DNA of 64,000 nt, taken from positions 1,749,501 to 1,813,500 of the forward strand of contig NZ_CP020474.1 of the NCBI RefSeq assembly GCF_002080415.1, written 5' to 3'. Below are positions 27,919-36,509 of the stretch, in pieces (within the stretch, counting starts at the first letter, position 1; each line of letters starts with the position of its first letter). The translations under genes and the position numbers were made by a program. Under the pieces are notes generated by a model. It was not told the DNA's origin. It searched no databases and saw nothing but the letters and a program-made list of their open reading frames with translations. Source of the DNA: Roseovarius mucosus (GTDB lineage Bacteria; Pseudomonadota; Alphaproteobacteria; Rhodobacterales; Rhodobacteraceae).

Positions 27919-28961
27919 TGCACTTCTCCCGTGGGACGCGGGGTCAGAAGGGTCTCGGCGGGCAGGACCGGATAGGTCACTTCTGGCATCTTGCCGGTCA
28001 GCGCCCCGAGGAAGGCCACGATCTGATCAGCCTCAGCATCGTTGATTTCTTCCCCCAATTGCGACGTCCCCATGATCTGAACCGCGACCTTGAGATCCCA
28101 GACCTTGCCCGAGTGGAAATAGGGCGCGGTTTGATCGATATTGCGCAGGGGCGCAGCACGGAACACATAGGAATCATCAGCTGTTTCGGTCACGGCAAAG
28201 CGGCCACGGTCGTCAGGCGGCAGCACGTCGGCACCGGGTTTCTCGATCAGACCAAAGGGATAATAGCCATTGCCACCAAGGTTGATGCCGTTGTGGCAAG
28301 ACGAACAGCCCTTGTCGATAAACAACTGAAGCCCCGCCTTTTGGCCGTCACTCAATGCCGCGTCGTCCCCATTGAGAAAGGCATCAAAGGGCGAGGGCGT
28401 GATCAGCGTTGCTTCATAGGCTTCAATCGCCTTGGCGAAATTATCGAAACTGACAGGGTTCTCCTCCTCAGGGAAAGAGGCGGTAAACCAATCAATATAC
28501 TGCGGCATCGACATCAGTGTTGCGACGACGTTTTCCGGGGTATTGGCCATCTCGACACCTGCCTGAACCGGGCCTTTGGCCTGCTCGGCAAGGTCCGCCG
28601 CGCGGCCATCCCAGAATTGCGCCTCGTTGAACACGGCATTCAGAACGGTGGGCGAATTACGCGGCCCTTTTTGCCAGGCATGCCCAATGGAGGTCTCCAT
28701 ATTGTCATCGCCGCCCGTGGCGAGGTTGTGGCAGGAGTTGCACGAGAAAACACCCGAGGCTGACATGCGCGGATCAAAAAAGAGCGCCTTGCCAAGGTCG
28801 ATCTTGTCCTCTGTGATCACGTTGTCATTCAACGCCGGGATGGTCGACGGCAACGGCGCAAAAAGCTCTTGCGCGCGCTCGCGCAGATCAGACGCAGCAG
28901 CGCCTTGCGCCAAGGCCAAGGCAGACAGGGTGCCGAGGATAAGTTTGAGAGGAGGGGTCAC
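27915..28961 (-). CDS. Dihaem cytochrome c peroxidase (CcpA/MauG family)
   Basis: A periplasmic dihaem enzyme that reduces H2O2 with electrons from cytochrome c. The 348-residue product has a signal peptide (LSALALAQGAAA) and two CxxCH haem sites, C74-N-S-C77-H78 and C219-S-S-C222-H223, with the family blocks LGKALFFDPRMSASG and PTVLNAVFNEAQFWDGRA. Start is GTG 28961, supported by a strong AAAGGAG. The MauG branch makes similar proteins, but the overall length and the AEQAKGPVQAGVEM segment favour the peroxidase side. Confidence 0.92.
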   Translation of the reverse strand: MTPPLKLILGTLSALALAQGAAASDLRERAQELFAPLPSTIPALNDNVITEDKIDLGKALFFDPRMSASGVFSCNSCHNLATGGDDNMETSIGHAWQKGPRNSPTVLNAVFNEAQFWDGRAADLAEQAKGPVQAGVEMANTPENVVATLMSMPQYIDWFTASFPEEENPVSFDNFAKAIEAYEATLITPSPFDAFLNGDDAALSDGQKAGLQLFIDKGCSSCHNGINLGGNGYYPFGLIEKPGADVLPPDDRGRFAVTETADDSYVFRAAPLRNIDQTAPYFHSGKVWDLKVAVQIMGTSQLGEEINDAEADQIVAFLGALTGKMPEVTYPVLPAETLLTPRPTGEVQ

Positions 28962-29149
28962 GGAATTGCTCCTTTAGCTTCGATGAGTCGCGCGTTTGAA
29001 ACGATTCTAATCTAGCCAATGCCAGAGCGGATTGATCTGCCTCAATATCCCATGCAATTGCCCGAGACGTTCGCCGGATTAGGCGTTAGAAATCCAGTTG
29101 TTCGCTCTCAGTGTCTTTTCGCATCATTTTAGCCTCAAATGCGCGCGCA

Positions 29150-29227
29150 ATGCGGCTATGCCTTGATTTCAGACCTCTTACGGGTCTAAGCCGCGCCGCA
29201 ATACGTTGCCTTTGCAACACCTCTTAA
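29150..29227 (+). promoter_or_regulatory. Possible Cys-containing leader ORF and hairpin before sat/cysC
   Basis: A 25-codon frame starts at ATG 29150 and stops at 29227, 23 bases before the sat ATG. It would encode a peptide with Cys at positions 4, 20 and 22 (ending IRCLCNTS). A nested hairpin can form inside it: GCGGCT near 29153 with AGCCGC near 29190, and AGACC with GGTCT within. Leader peptides with Cys codons can tie sulfur-assimilation genes to cysteinyl-tRNA supply. No ribosome binding site is evident, so this is tentative. Confidence 0.22.
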
Positions 29228-29250
29228 AACGTCATTATCCGAGGATTCCG

Positions 29251-30957
29251 ATGCAATTGCCTAATCTCGCCCCCGTGCCCGAACTTTATGTCTCTTACGA
29301 GAGTGCGCAAAAGCTCAAAGTCGAGGCCGCGAGCCTCACCAGCTGGGATCTCAGCCCGCGCCAGATCTGCGACCTTGAACTCTTGATGAACGGCGGCTTC
29401 AACCCGCTCAAGGGATTTCTGAGCGAGGCCGATTACGACGGTGTTGTCGAACACATGCGTCTGGCCGACGGCACACTCTGGCCGATGCCGATCACGCTGG
29501 ATGTGAACGAAAAATTCGCTGACGGTCTGGAAATCGGTCAGGACATCGCTCTGCGCGACCAAGAGGGTGTGATCCTGGCAACCATGACTGTCACCGACCG
29601 CTGGACCCCCAACAAGGCGCGCGAGGCCGAGCATGTGTTCGGCGCGGATGATCTGGCACATCCGGCGGTGAACTATCTGCATCACACGGCTGGCAAAATC
29701 TATCTGGGCGGGCCTGTGACCGGCATTCAACAGCCGGTGCATTATGATTTCCGGGGCCGCCGCGATACCCCCAACGAATTGCGCGCCCTCTTCCGCAAAC
29801 TTGGCTGGCGCCGCGTCGTGGCCTTTCAAACCCGCAACCCGCTGCACCGCGCGCATCAGGAACTGACATTCCGCGCCGCCAAAGAAGCGCAGGCGAACCT
29901 GCTCATTCACCCTGTCGTCGGCATGACCAAACCGGGGGACGTGGATCACTTCACCCGCGTGCGCTGCTATGAGGCGGTGCTCGACAAATACCCAAGCGCG
30001 ACCACCACGATGAGCCTGCTCAATCTGGCAATGCGGATGGCAGGCCCGCGCGAGGCGGTCTGGCACGGCCTGATCCGCAAAAACCACGGCTGCACGCATT
30101 TCATCGTGGGTCGCGATCACGCTGGCCCGGGCAAGAACAGTCAGGGTCAGGATTTCTATGGCCCCTATGATGCGCAAGAGTTGTTCAAGCAGCATCAGGA
30201 TGAAATCGGCATCGAGATGGTCGATTTCAAACATATGGTCTATGTGCAGGAGAAGGCCCAGTATTACCCGATTTCCGAAGTGCCGGAAGGCGCAACAGTG
30301 CTTGATATTTCCGGCACCGAACTGCGCCGCCGTTTGGCCGAAGGCCTGGAAATCCCCGAGTGGTTTTCGTTCCCCGAAGTGGTGCGCGAATTGCGCCGCA
30401 CACGTCCGCCACGGTCCAAGCAGGGCTTTACCGTGTTTTTCACTGGCTTCTCAGGATCGGGCAAATCCACCATTGCCAACGCTCTGATGGTCAAGCTGAT
30501 GGAGATGGGCGGGCGTCCCGTAACCCTGCTCGACGGCGATATCGTGCGCAAGAACCTGAGCTCCGAGCTGGGCTTTTCCAAGGAACACCGGGATCTCAAC
30601 ATTCGCCGCATCGGGTATGTGGCCTCTGAAATCACCAAGAACGGCGGCATCGCCATCTGTGCGCCTATCGCCCCCTATGCCACGACACGCCGCGCGGTGC
30701 GCGAGGATGTCGAGCAGTTCGGCGCCTTTATCGAGGTGCATGTCTCGACCAGCCTCGAGGAATGCGAACGCCGTGACCGCAAGGGCCTCTACAAGCTGGC
30801 CCGCGAAGGCAAGATCAAGGAGTTTACCGGGATCTCCGATCCGTATGATGTTCCCGAGAACCCTGAATTGCGCGTCGAGACCGAGAATGTCGATGTCGAC
30901 AACTGCGCGCATCAAGTGATTCTCAAGCTCGAAAGCCTTGGCCTGATCGCCGGCTAA
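29251..30957 (+). CDS. Bifunctional sulfate adenylyltransferase / adenylylsulfate kinase
   Basis: Activates sulfate to APS and then phosphorylates it to PAPS for assimilation. The 568-residue protein has an N-terminal PUA-like and ATP-sulfurylase part (to about 385) with the active-site QTRNPLHRAH at 193-202 and GRDHAGPG, and a C-terminal APS kinase with an intact P-loop, GFSGSGKST at 399-407, followed by LDGDIVRKNLSSELGFS and KEFTGISDPYDVPENPELR. The intact P-loop argues for an active kinase, unlike the regulatory fungal homologue. ATG 29251 follows GAGG; upstream in-frame TTG 29206 is rejected. Confidence 0.95.
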   Translation: MQLPNLAPVPELYVSYESAQKLKVEAASLTSWDLSPRQICDLELLMNGGFNPLKGFLSEADYDGVVEHMRLADGTLWPMPITLDVNEKFADGLEIGQDIALRDQEGVILATMTVTDRWTPNKAREAEHVFGADDLAHPAVNYLHHTAGKIYLGGPVTGIQQPVHYDFRGRRDTPNELRALFRKLGWRRVVAFQTRNPLHRAHQELTFRAAKEAQANLLIHPVVGMTKPGDVDHFTRVRCYEAVLDKYPSATTTMSLLNLAMRMAGPREAVWHGLIRKNHGCTHFIVGRDHAGPGKNSQGQDFYGPYDAQELFKQHQDEIGIEMVDFKHMVYVQEKAQYYPISEVPEGATVLDISGTELRRRLAEGLEIPEWFSFPEVVRELRRTRPPRSKQGFTVFFTGFSGSGKSTIANALMVKLMEMGGRPVTLLDGDIVRKNLSSELGFSKEHRDLNIRRIGYVASEITKNGGIAICAPIAPYATTRRAVREDVEQFGAFIEVHVSTSLEECERRDRKGLYKLAREGKIKEFTGISDPYDVPENPELRVETENVDVDNCAHQVILKLESLGLIAG

Positions 30958-30974
30958 ACGCAGCTAACTTAACG

Positions 30975-31007
30975 AAAAAGGGCCGTCCCCTGCGGGGCGG
31001 CCCTTTT
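30975..31007 (+). terminator. Terminator after sat/cysC
   Basis: AAAAAGGGCCGTCCCC, loop TGC, GGGGCGGCCCTTTT: a long GC stem flanked by A- and T-runs, 17 bases after the stop. The A-run on the 5' side means it could also work for the convergent DUF1150 gene. Confidence 0.88.
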
Positions 31008-31034
31008 GCCATCTGACCGGCTAAGCACGGGCCA

Positions 31035-31262
31035 TCAATGCACCGTCACCGGCTCCATATTGTTCTGACGCGCAAGCAAAAACGCCAACTTGCGGTCTCG
31101 CACCAATGCCAGACGCTCACCCTCGGCGGTGTGCACCGCGTAAAGCGTGGTCAAATCCCCCACCTGTTCGCGCATGTCGGCGGGAAGATCACCCACTTTG
31201 ACCGCGCGCACATAGACGATGGGGCGATCTGTATCCTGTCCGAAATCATATCGCGTATCCAT
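31035..31262 (-). CDS. DUF1150 family protein
   Basis: A 75-residue acidic protein of the DUF1150 type, common in Rhodobacterales. It shows IVYVRAVKVGDLPADMREQV and ALVRDRKLAFLLARQNNMEP, the conserved halves of the family. Function is not known. It follows the Hsp20 gene by 6 bases and almost certainly shares its mRNA, which suggests heat-shock or stress induction. No signal peptide or membrane segment is seen. Confidence 0.85.
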   Translation of the reverse strand: MDTRYDFGQDTDRPIVYVRAVKVGDLPADMREQVGDLTTLYAVHTAEGERLALVRDRKLAFLLARQNNMEPVTVH

Positions 31263-31268
31263 GATCGC

Positions 31269-31682
31269 TTACCCCTTGTTGATCTTGATTCTCTGCACCA
31301 CCGGTTCGGGCTGTGCCCGTGTCAGATCGACATGCAAAAGACCGTTTTCCATGATCGCCTCACCCACCTCGACCCCGTCTGCCAGCACGAAAGAGCGTTG
31401 AAATTGACGCGCCGCGATGCCGCGATGCAGATAGAGCCGGTCTTCGGCCTCATCGCTCTGACGGCCGCGGATTACCAATTGCCGATCCTCGACAGTGATC
31501 GCCAGATTATCCTCGGCAAAGCCAGCCACAGCCAGCGTGATACGATAGGAATTCTGCGAGGTCTGTTCGATGTTGAAGGGCGGATAGCCCTCGTTTCCAG
31601 ATTTCGCGCTGCGTTCCAGCATGCGCTCCAGCTGTTCAAACCCCAGCATATAGGGGTGCGACCCCAGAGTAAGCTTTGTCAT
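31269..31682 (-). CDS. Small heat-shock protein, Hsp20 family
   Basis: A holdase chaperone that keeps unfolding proteins soluble. The 138-residue product has a short N-terminal arm, an alpha-crystallin domain (PPFNIEQTSQNSYRITLAVA, then LAITVEDRQLVIRGRQ, RLYLHRGIAARQFQRSFVLA) and a C-terminal tail with the IxI-like contact RIKI. ATG 31682 follows AAGGA; the longer frame from 31766 would start before the likely promoter. It is followed by the DUF1150 gene. A sigma32-type promoter lies upstream. Confidence 0.93.
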   Translation of the reverse strand: MTKLTLGSHPYMLGFEQLERMLERSAKSGNEGYPPFNIEQTSQNSYRITLAVAGFAEDNLAITVEDRQLVIRGRQSDEAEDRLYLHRGIAARQFQRSFVLADGVEVGEAIMENGLLHVDLTRAQPEPVVQRIKINKG

Positions 31683-31748
31683 CGACACGTCCTTGAGCTT
31701 AAGCGACCGTCCATCTTGCAGGCCCCGTTTCGGCGGCCATGGATAGGA

Positions 31749-31777
31749 ATATGGGGGCTGGTCCACAGGCGTGCAAG
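31749..31777 (-). promoter_or_regulatory. Sigma32-like heat-shock promoter for hsp20-DUF1150
   Basis: On the minus strand, CTTGCAC (31777-31771), a 14-base spacer, then CCCCATAT (31756-31749) match the RpoH promoter consensus CTTGAAA-N11-16-CCCCATnT closely. The start would be near 31,741, giving a leader of about 60 bases. The match is visible in sequence; activity is inferred. Confidence 0.65.
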
Positions 31778-31841
31778 GGCTTTGCGAACGGGTTCCGATT
31801 CGCTATCTTAAACGCTCAAGAGCCCAGAGGAATCGCATGCC

Positions 31842-32066
31842 ATGAATGCCTTCAGCGACCTGTCGATGAAATCCGAGGATGTGTTGCGCGTCGAGTTGGA
31901 GGAATTCCGTCGCGAGCATCGCGATTTGGATGAGGCCATTCGCGCGCTGCAAGACAAGGGCACGGCGGATCAGTTGATGATCCAGCGGCTCAAGAAGAAA
32001 AAACTCTGGCTGCGCGACATGATCGCAAGGATCGAGGACCGGCTTTACCCGGACATCATTGCGTAG
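31842..32066 (+). CDS. YdcH/DUF465 family protein
   Basis: A 74-residue, mostly helical charged protein (LRVELEEFRREHRDLDEAIR, KGTADQLMIQRLKKKKLWLR) with the family's pattern of a helix, a short turn and a Lys-rich helix before a tail with LYPDIIA. DUF465 proteins are short coiled coils of unknown role. AGAGGAA precedes the ATG. Divergent from hsp20. It may have an independent promoter. Confidence 0.85.
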   Translation: MNAFSDLSMKSEDVLRVELEEFRREHRDLDEAIRALQDKGTADQLMIQRLKKKKLWLRDMIARIEDRLYPDIIA

Positions 32067-32112
32067 GCCTACGTGATCAGTATAGTGCGCGCTTCGATAC
32101 GAGGGGCGTTAC

Positions 32113-32601
32113 ATGGCAGGCGTAAAGATCGGCATCATCATGGGCAGTCAATCCGACTGGCCCACCATGCGCGAAGCGGCGCAGATTCTGGATGAATTGG
32201 GCGTAGCATATGAGGCGCGCATCGTCTCGGCACATCGCACGCCAGATCGGCTTTGGGACTACGGCAAATCGGCGGTCGCGCGCGGCTTGCAGGTGATCAT
32301 CGCCGGGGCCGGCGGCGCGGCACATCTACCGGGGATGATGGCGTCCAAGACACGCGTGCCGGTGATCGGCGTGCCGGTGCAGACGCGGGCATTGTCAGGC
32401 GTCGACAGCCTCTACTCCATTGTGCAGATGCCAAAGGGGTTCCCGGTGGCTACGATGGCGATTGGGGCTGCGGGGGCGGCCAATGCCGGGCTGATGGCAG
32501 CGGCAATCCTTGCCATTTCTGACGCCGCGCTTGCACAGCGCCTGGACGATTGGCGCGCGGCGCTTTCGGCCTCTATCCCGGATGAGCCCAGCGATGAGTG
32601 A
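32113..32601 (+). CDS. purE: N5-carboxyaminoimidazole ribonucleotide mutase PurE
   Basis: Converts N5-CAIR to CAIR in purine synthesis. The 162-residue product shows the class I motif GSQSDWPTM, the substrate loop [13 protein letters not shown] and [23 protein letters not shown] lies before the ATG. It overlaps purK by 8 bases, so the two steps of bacterial AIR carboxylation are translated together. Confidence 0.97.
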   Translation: MAGVKIGIIMGSQSDWPTMREAAQILDELGVAYEARIVSAHRTPDRLWDYGKSAVARGLQVIIAGAGGAAHLPGMMASKTRVPVIGVPVQTRALSGVDSLYSIVQMPKGFPVATMAIGAAGAANAGLMAAAILAISDAALAQRLDDWRAALSASIPDEPSDE

Positions 32602-33667
32602 GATGCTTCCCACGGGTGCCACGATCGGAATCCTCGGCGGCGGGCAATTGGGCCGCATGCTCTCGGTTGCAGCCTCGCGGTTGGGGTTCAAGACCGTGAT
32701 CTTTGAGCCGGGTGGCGATTGCCCAGCCAGCCATGTGGCGCATCAGCATATTCAGGCCGACTACACAGACGAAGACGCGCTGCGCCGCTTTGCCGGAATT
32801 GTCGATGTGATCACCTATGAATTCGAGAACATCCCCACCGCAGCCCTCGATGTGCTAGAGCGTGCGCGCCCAGTGCGCCCAGACCGCCGCGCCCTCAAGG
32901 TCAGTCAAGACCGCCTTCTGGAAAAATCGTTTCTGAGCGATCTGGGGCTGATGACCGCCCCTTTTGCTGCCGTGGATGATCCCGAGGACATGGCCGAAGC
33001 GATTGCCGAAATCGGCATACCTGCGATCCTCAAGACCCGTCGCTTTGGGTATGACGGCAAAGGGCAGGCGCGGATCATGTCCCCTACCGATGCCGAACAA
33101 GCGCTGGCTGACATGGCCGGGCAACCCGCGATCTACGAAGGCTTTGTCGAATTCTCCCACGAAGTCTCGGTCATCGCCGCACGTAATCAGGCAGGCGATG
33201 TCGCCTGCTACGATCCCGGCGAGAATGTGCATGAGGGCGGCATCCTGCGCACCACCACTGTGCCCGCACGCCTGACAGCGGCACAGCGCACCGACGCGGT
33301 GCTTTTGGCGGCCAAAATCCTCAACAGTCTCAAATATGTAGGGGTGATGGGGGTCGAGCTTTTCGTGACGCCCAAGGGCCTCATCGTCAATGAAATCGCG
33401 CCACGTGTGCATAACTCCGGCCACTGGACGCAGGCAGGCTGCGCCATCGACCAGTTCGAGCAACATATCCGCGCGGTGGCTGGCTGGCCTTTGGGCGATG
33501 GCACCCGCTATGCCGATGTGGTGATGGAAAACCTGATCGGCGATGACATGGACCGCGTGCCGGCCTTGGCGCGGGCATCCGGCGTCTCACTGCATCTCTA
33601 CGGCAAGGCAGAGGTCAAGCCGGGGCGCAAGATGGGCCATGCCAACAAGATTGTATCCAAAGGCTGA
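32594..33667 (+). CDS. purK: N5-carboxyaminoimidazole ribonucleotide synthase PurK
   Basis: ATP-grasp enzyme that makes N5-CAIR from AIR, ATP and bicarbonate. The 357-residue protein begins with [20 protein letters not shown], and carries ATP-grasp features [31 protein letters not shown] and [20 protein letters not shown], then [22 protein letters not shown] 32594 lies inside the end of purE; upstream in-frame starts (from 32510) lie within purE coding sequence. Followed by a double hairpin. Confidence 0.97.
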   Translation: MSEMLPTGATIGILGGGQLGRMLSVAASRLGFKTVIFEPGGDCPASHVAHQHIQADYTDEDALRRFAGIVDVITYEFENIPTAALDVLERARPVRPDRRALKVSQDRLLEKSFLSDLGLMTAPFAAVDDPEDMAEAIAEIGIPAILKTRRFGYDGKGQARIMSPTDAEQALADMAGQPAIYEGFVEFSHEVSVIAARNQAGDVACYDPGENVHEGGILRTTTVPARLTAAQRTDAVLLAAKILNSLKYVGVMGVELFVTPKGLIVNEIAPRVHNSGHWTQAGCAIDQFEQHIRAVAGWPLGDGTRYADVVMENLIGDDMDRVPALARASGVSLHLYGKAEVKPGRKMGHANKIVSKG

Positions 33668-33675
33668 CCCCGGCT

Positions 33676-33742
33676 TCATCTGGCCCAAAATACCTCGGGG
33701 GAGTCCCGGACAACGTCCGGGACGGGGGCAGCGCCCCCTTCT
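33676..33742. terminator. Tandem hairpins at the purK / epimerase-like convergent junction
   Basis: After CCCAAAATACCTCGGGGGA come two hairpins: GTCCCGGAC-AAC-GTCCGGGAC (33703-33723) and GGGGGC-AGC-GCCCCC (33724-33738), followed by TTCTTAAT. To my knowledge, this 'TACCTCGGGGGAG ... GGGGGCAGCGCCCCC' arrangement recurs between genes in Rhodobacteraceae. The T-rich end suits termination of purK. Confidence 0.75.
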
Positions 33743-34596
33743 TAATCCCCGACGGCTAAAAGCGCGCGCAACCCAGATCGGTAGTCAGGATAAATCAGCT
33801 TTATCCCCAACTCCTCTTTAATCCGTCGGTTCGAAACCCGCTTTGACTCCGCATAGAATGACCGCGCCATTGGTGTCATCTCGGCCTCGTCAAAGGCCAC
33901 CTCTTCGGGCAGTGGCAGGCCCAACAAGTCTGCGGCATGGCCAATCACGTCTTGCGGCGGGGCCGGATCATCATCGCAGAGGTTATAGACCGCTCCCGGA
34001 TTGGGGTGCTTGATCGACGCTTCCAGCACCTGCGCGATATCCTCTACATGGATGCGGCTAAACACTTGCCCCGGCTTTACAATCCGCCGCGCTGTGCCTT
34101 GGCGCACTTTCTCGAACGGTCCGCGACCGGGGCCATAAATCCCCGCAAGGCGAAAGATGTGCAGCGGCAAACCGGGGATCGCCTGCCAGTCCGCCTCGGC
34201 GTCAACCCGCATCTGGCCGCGTCTGGTCGAGGGGGTAAGCGGCGTTGCCTCATCCACCCAACCGCCTGCATGATCGCCGTAAACTCCGGTGGTCGACAGA
34301 TAGCCAACCCAGGCCAGCCGGGGCGCGGCCTCGGCAATCGCATCGCGATACCGCGCCAACACCGGATCGCCCGCCGCATCGGGTGCGGCAGAAATCAACA
34401 GATGCGTGGCCGATGCCAAAGCGGGCCGCAAATCATCCTCCGGCCAAAGCGCGGGCGTCACCCCCTCGCTGCGCAAAACCTCGGCCTTGTCAGCGCTGCG
34501 GGTGGTGCCAATGATCTGCCAGCCCTGCGGCAACAGGCGAGCGGTAAGGGCGCGGGCGGAAAAACCGTGGCCAAAGGAAAGAAGCGTTTGTGTCAT
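33742..34596 (-). CDS. NAD(P)-dependent epimerase-like protein (YeeZ type)
   Basis: A 284-residue Rossmann protein of the extended SDR superfamily. It begins LLSFGHGFSARALTARLLPQ, an atypical nucleotide-binding loop as in YeeZ-like proteins, then GYLSTTGVYGDHAGGWVDE, where the Y-x3-K is not obvious, and RIHVEDIAQVLEAS, YNLCDDDPAPPQDVI. True epimerase activity is therefore doubtful and the substrate is unknown. ATG 34596 is chosen because the frame upstream (to 34692) has no family match. It is convergent with purK. Confidence 0.8.
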   Translation of the reverse strand: MTQTLLSFGHGFSARALTARLLPQGWQIIGTTRSADKAEVLRSEGVTPALWPEDDLRPALASATHLLISAAPDAAGDPVLARYRDAIAEAAPRLAWVGYLSTTGVYGDHAGGWVDEATPLTPSTRRGQMRVDAEADWQAIPGLPLHIFRLAGIYGPGRGPFEKVRQGTARRIVKPGQVFSRIHVEDIAQVLEASIKHPNPGAVYNLCDDDPAPPQDVIGHAADLLGLPLPEEVAFDEAEMTPMARSFYAESKRVSNRRIKEELGIKLIYPDYRSGLRALLAVGD

Positions 34597-34721
34597 CGCC
34601 CTTACATGGCGCGGGCGGCAGGGATTGGCAAGGCGGCGGGGTTTCGCCTGCCCCATACAAGCCCTCTGGCGCGAAAAGGCGGATACAGGCATCTTGCACC
34701 CAGTGTTTTTCAGGAGCCGCC

Positions 34722-35207
34722 ATGTCTTTGATCAGTCGCCGTCTTGTTCTGGGTTTCATCGCGGTTGCCCCGCTGGCCGCCTGTGCGCGGCCAGAGCCGG
34801 AAGTGTCCAGCCGCAACGCCCCTTTTGATCCGCCCCTCTATCCCAATGAAACGCCCGAGTTGCGTAGTCTGATCAACAAATATGCCGATCATTACGAGGT
34901 GCCGCGCAGCCTTGTGCATCGTCTGGCGATCCGAGAGAGCACGCATCGCCCCGGTGCGCGCAACGGGCCCTATTATGGCCTGCTGCAAATCCTGCCCCAG
35001 ACGGCGCGCGGCATGGGGCATCGGGGGCCTGCCTCCGAGTTGCTTAATGCCGAGACCAATTTGAAATACGGGGTCAAATACCTGCGCGGGGCCTACATCG
35101 TGGCGGATGGCAATCCTGATGCGGCGATCATGTGGTATGCGCGGGGGTATTATTACGAGGCCAAGCGCAAAGGGCTTCTAGTGGAAACCGGCCTGCGCTC
35201 GGCCTGA
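34722..35207 (+). CDS. Lipoprotein lytic transglycosylase, SLT domain
   Basis: A 161-residue outer-membrane or periplasmic muramidase. The lipobox LAAC puts the lipid on Cys21. The SLT domain follows directly, with catalytic Glu72 in LAIRESTHRPGARNGPYYGL, then LQILPQTARGMGH, NLKYGVKYLRGAY and MWYARGYYYEAKRK. It is much shorter than the Slt70-like protein at 24.9 kb. AGGAG precedes the ATG. Divergent from the epimerase-like gene, whose upstream frame overlaps it. Confidence 0.9.
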   Translation: MSLISRRLVLGFIAVAPLAACARPEPEVSSRNAPFDPPLYPNETPELRSLINKYADHYEVPRSLVHRLAIRESTHRPGARNGPYYGLLQILPQTARGMGHRGPASELLNAETNLKYGVKYLRGAYIVADGNPDAAIMWYARGYYYEAKRKGLLVETGLRSA

Positions 35208-35253
35208 GGGGCAGGTCACATCCAAGCCGATTGCGCGGTTGTCGACCCAGCGT

Positions 35254-35385
35254 TTACTTGACCGCTTTGCCCGCAATCACGGTGGCGTTCTTGCCACTGT
35301 TGGAATTCGCGGTGGCAAGAACCTTGGGCTTTTCCTTCTTGGGTTTCTTGGCCTCACGGTTGCTCTGGCTTTTTCCTTTGGACAT
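35254..35385 (-). CDS. Conserved small basic protein, 43 residues
   Basis: MSKGKSQSNREAKKPKKEKP followed by a Ser/Asn-rich tail that ends IAGKAVK. Very Lys-rich, with no hydrophobic segment, consistent with a nucleic-acid-associated or disordered protein. AGGAGA sits just upstream of ATG 35385, which supports translation. Short proteins of this type occur in many alphaproteobacteria; the function is unknown. A longer reading frame to 35694 exists but its extra part is low-complexity and lacks a site. Confidence 0.7.
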   Translation of the reverse strand: MSKGKSQSNREAKKPKKEKPKVLATANSNSGKNATVIAGKAVK

Positions 35386-35860
35386 GGGATCGTCTCCTGA
35401 CGGATCCCGGTCAGGCGGGGTGCCGGGCCGGGTCGTGCTCAGGGGATCAGGGGGCCTGACAGGGTCAGGGCGATGAGCCCTCGGGCGCAGCAGGCACGGC
35501 GCGGGGCCGGTGCTGCAAAGTGCAAGATAAGCGGGCAGAGGGGCGGCGACAAGGGGGGTGATGAGCCGCTGCCCTTCTCCCGTCATACCCGCGAAGGCGG
35601 GGATCTCATGCGGCCTGTCGCGCCTTGTCCCCGGAAGAGGCAGCCGCGCGGTCGACGGGCCGCGGTCTGGCGAGGCAACGGTTGTGGCTGCCACTTTATC
35701 CCTGCCAAATACATGTGACCCAAAGACGGAGCACCACGCCTCAAAAGCGCCAGGCCGTCACGCCAAAGGCGTGCCGCTTAAATCGGCGCGCCTCCGGTGC
35801 GACGGGCGGCCCGGCGATCGCGCGGCGGCGCAGCAAGCTTTGCCTTGATCCCGCTCACAA
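35386..35860. other. Geneless stretch of about 475 bases with REP-like repeat
   Basis: No credible gene is seen. It contains GC-rich short palindromes (for example CCTGAC-AGG-GTCAGG at 35455-35469), a REP-like element at about 35,581-35,610, and then low-structure sequence that grades into the AT-richer DUF4145 gene. It forms the border between the conserved genes on the left and that gene. Confidence 0.6.
35581..35610. repeat. REP-like palindromic element
   Basis: CGTCATACCCGCGAAGGCGGGGAT: a stem CCCGC/GCGGG around GAAG within the extended 'CGTCATNCCCGCGAAGGCGGGGAT' pattern that recurs as a dispersed repeat in many proteobacterial genomes. Only one copy is seen in this window. Confidence 0.6.
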
Positions 35861-36496
35861 CTACTTGCTCTGTTTTGCTTTTGCATCAGCAACCATTGCA
35901 GGCAGGGTGAATGCATACCTAAGAAAAAGGTAAGCAAACTCGCGTGCCGCTTCACAATCCTCGTAAGTAGGGTCTTCATCATCCTCATGCATGGACGAAT
36001 TCCCAAACAATCGAACCTGATCAAGCAGTTCAATCATATGATGCGGGAGGATCTGAAGTTTCTCCAGCCCTCGTATCCTTGCGTTAAGCATACCAGTCGC
36101 ATCAGGATTAACGTGTCTAACCGCACGCTCCATAGCTTTTCGATAACATGAAGCTGCTGCACTGAATAAACCGCTTTCAAAGCTCTTTTCCGCTTCGATG
36201 TAGGGCTTTAACACATTCTCAGGGGTTGCTTCCGTCAACCGAGGTCCGGTTTTCTTGGGAAATGTTTCCACGATGTCTTGCTGGGAAAAATTCCAAGAAA
36301 AATGATTGTCTTGCGAAGGTCCGCTTGCTTTATTCGAGGTTTCAAAAATGAACATTACTACTTCATTGCAAACACCACATATGCCCATACTGTTCCAAGC
36401 ATAGTCGCTACGCGGACTTTTTATGTCTCGTTCAATCTTAAAGCCAGCCATGCTCGTTTTGCAAAACGGGCAATCGAATTGAATTTCTATAGTCAA
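35861..36496 (-). CDS. DUF4145-domain protein
   Basis: A 211-residue protein with an N-terminal zinc-ribbon-like pair of CxxC (FDCPFCKTSM and ICGVCNEVV) and a helical DUF4145 domain: AASCYRKAMERAVRHVNP, LDQVRLFGNSSMHEDDEDP, and AREFAYLFLRYAF. Such domains are often found in defence- or restriction-linked genes, but the function is unproven. GC content is visibly lower than that of neighbours, which suggests horizontal transfer. It starts 13 bases after parE from TTG 36496, with GAGGGGGCG upstream that overlaps the parE stop. Confidence 0.75.
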   Translation of the reverse strand: MTIEIQFDCPFCKTSMAGFKIERDIKSPRSDYAWNSMGICGVCNEVVMFIFETSNKASGPSQDNHFSWNFSQQDIVETFPKKTGPRLTEATPENVLKPYIEAEKSFESGLFSAAASCYRKAMERAVRHVNPDATGMLNARIRGLEKLQILPHHMIELLDQVRLFGNSSMHEDDEDPTYEDCEAAREFAYLFLRYAFTLPAMVADAKAKQSK

Positions 36497-36509
36497 TCTT
36501 CACGCCCCC

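Noticed and set aside
33676..33742. Mobile element explanation for the tandem palindromes
   Set aside because: Position after a stop codon and a T-rich end are better explained by termination.
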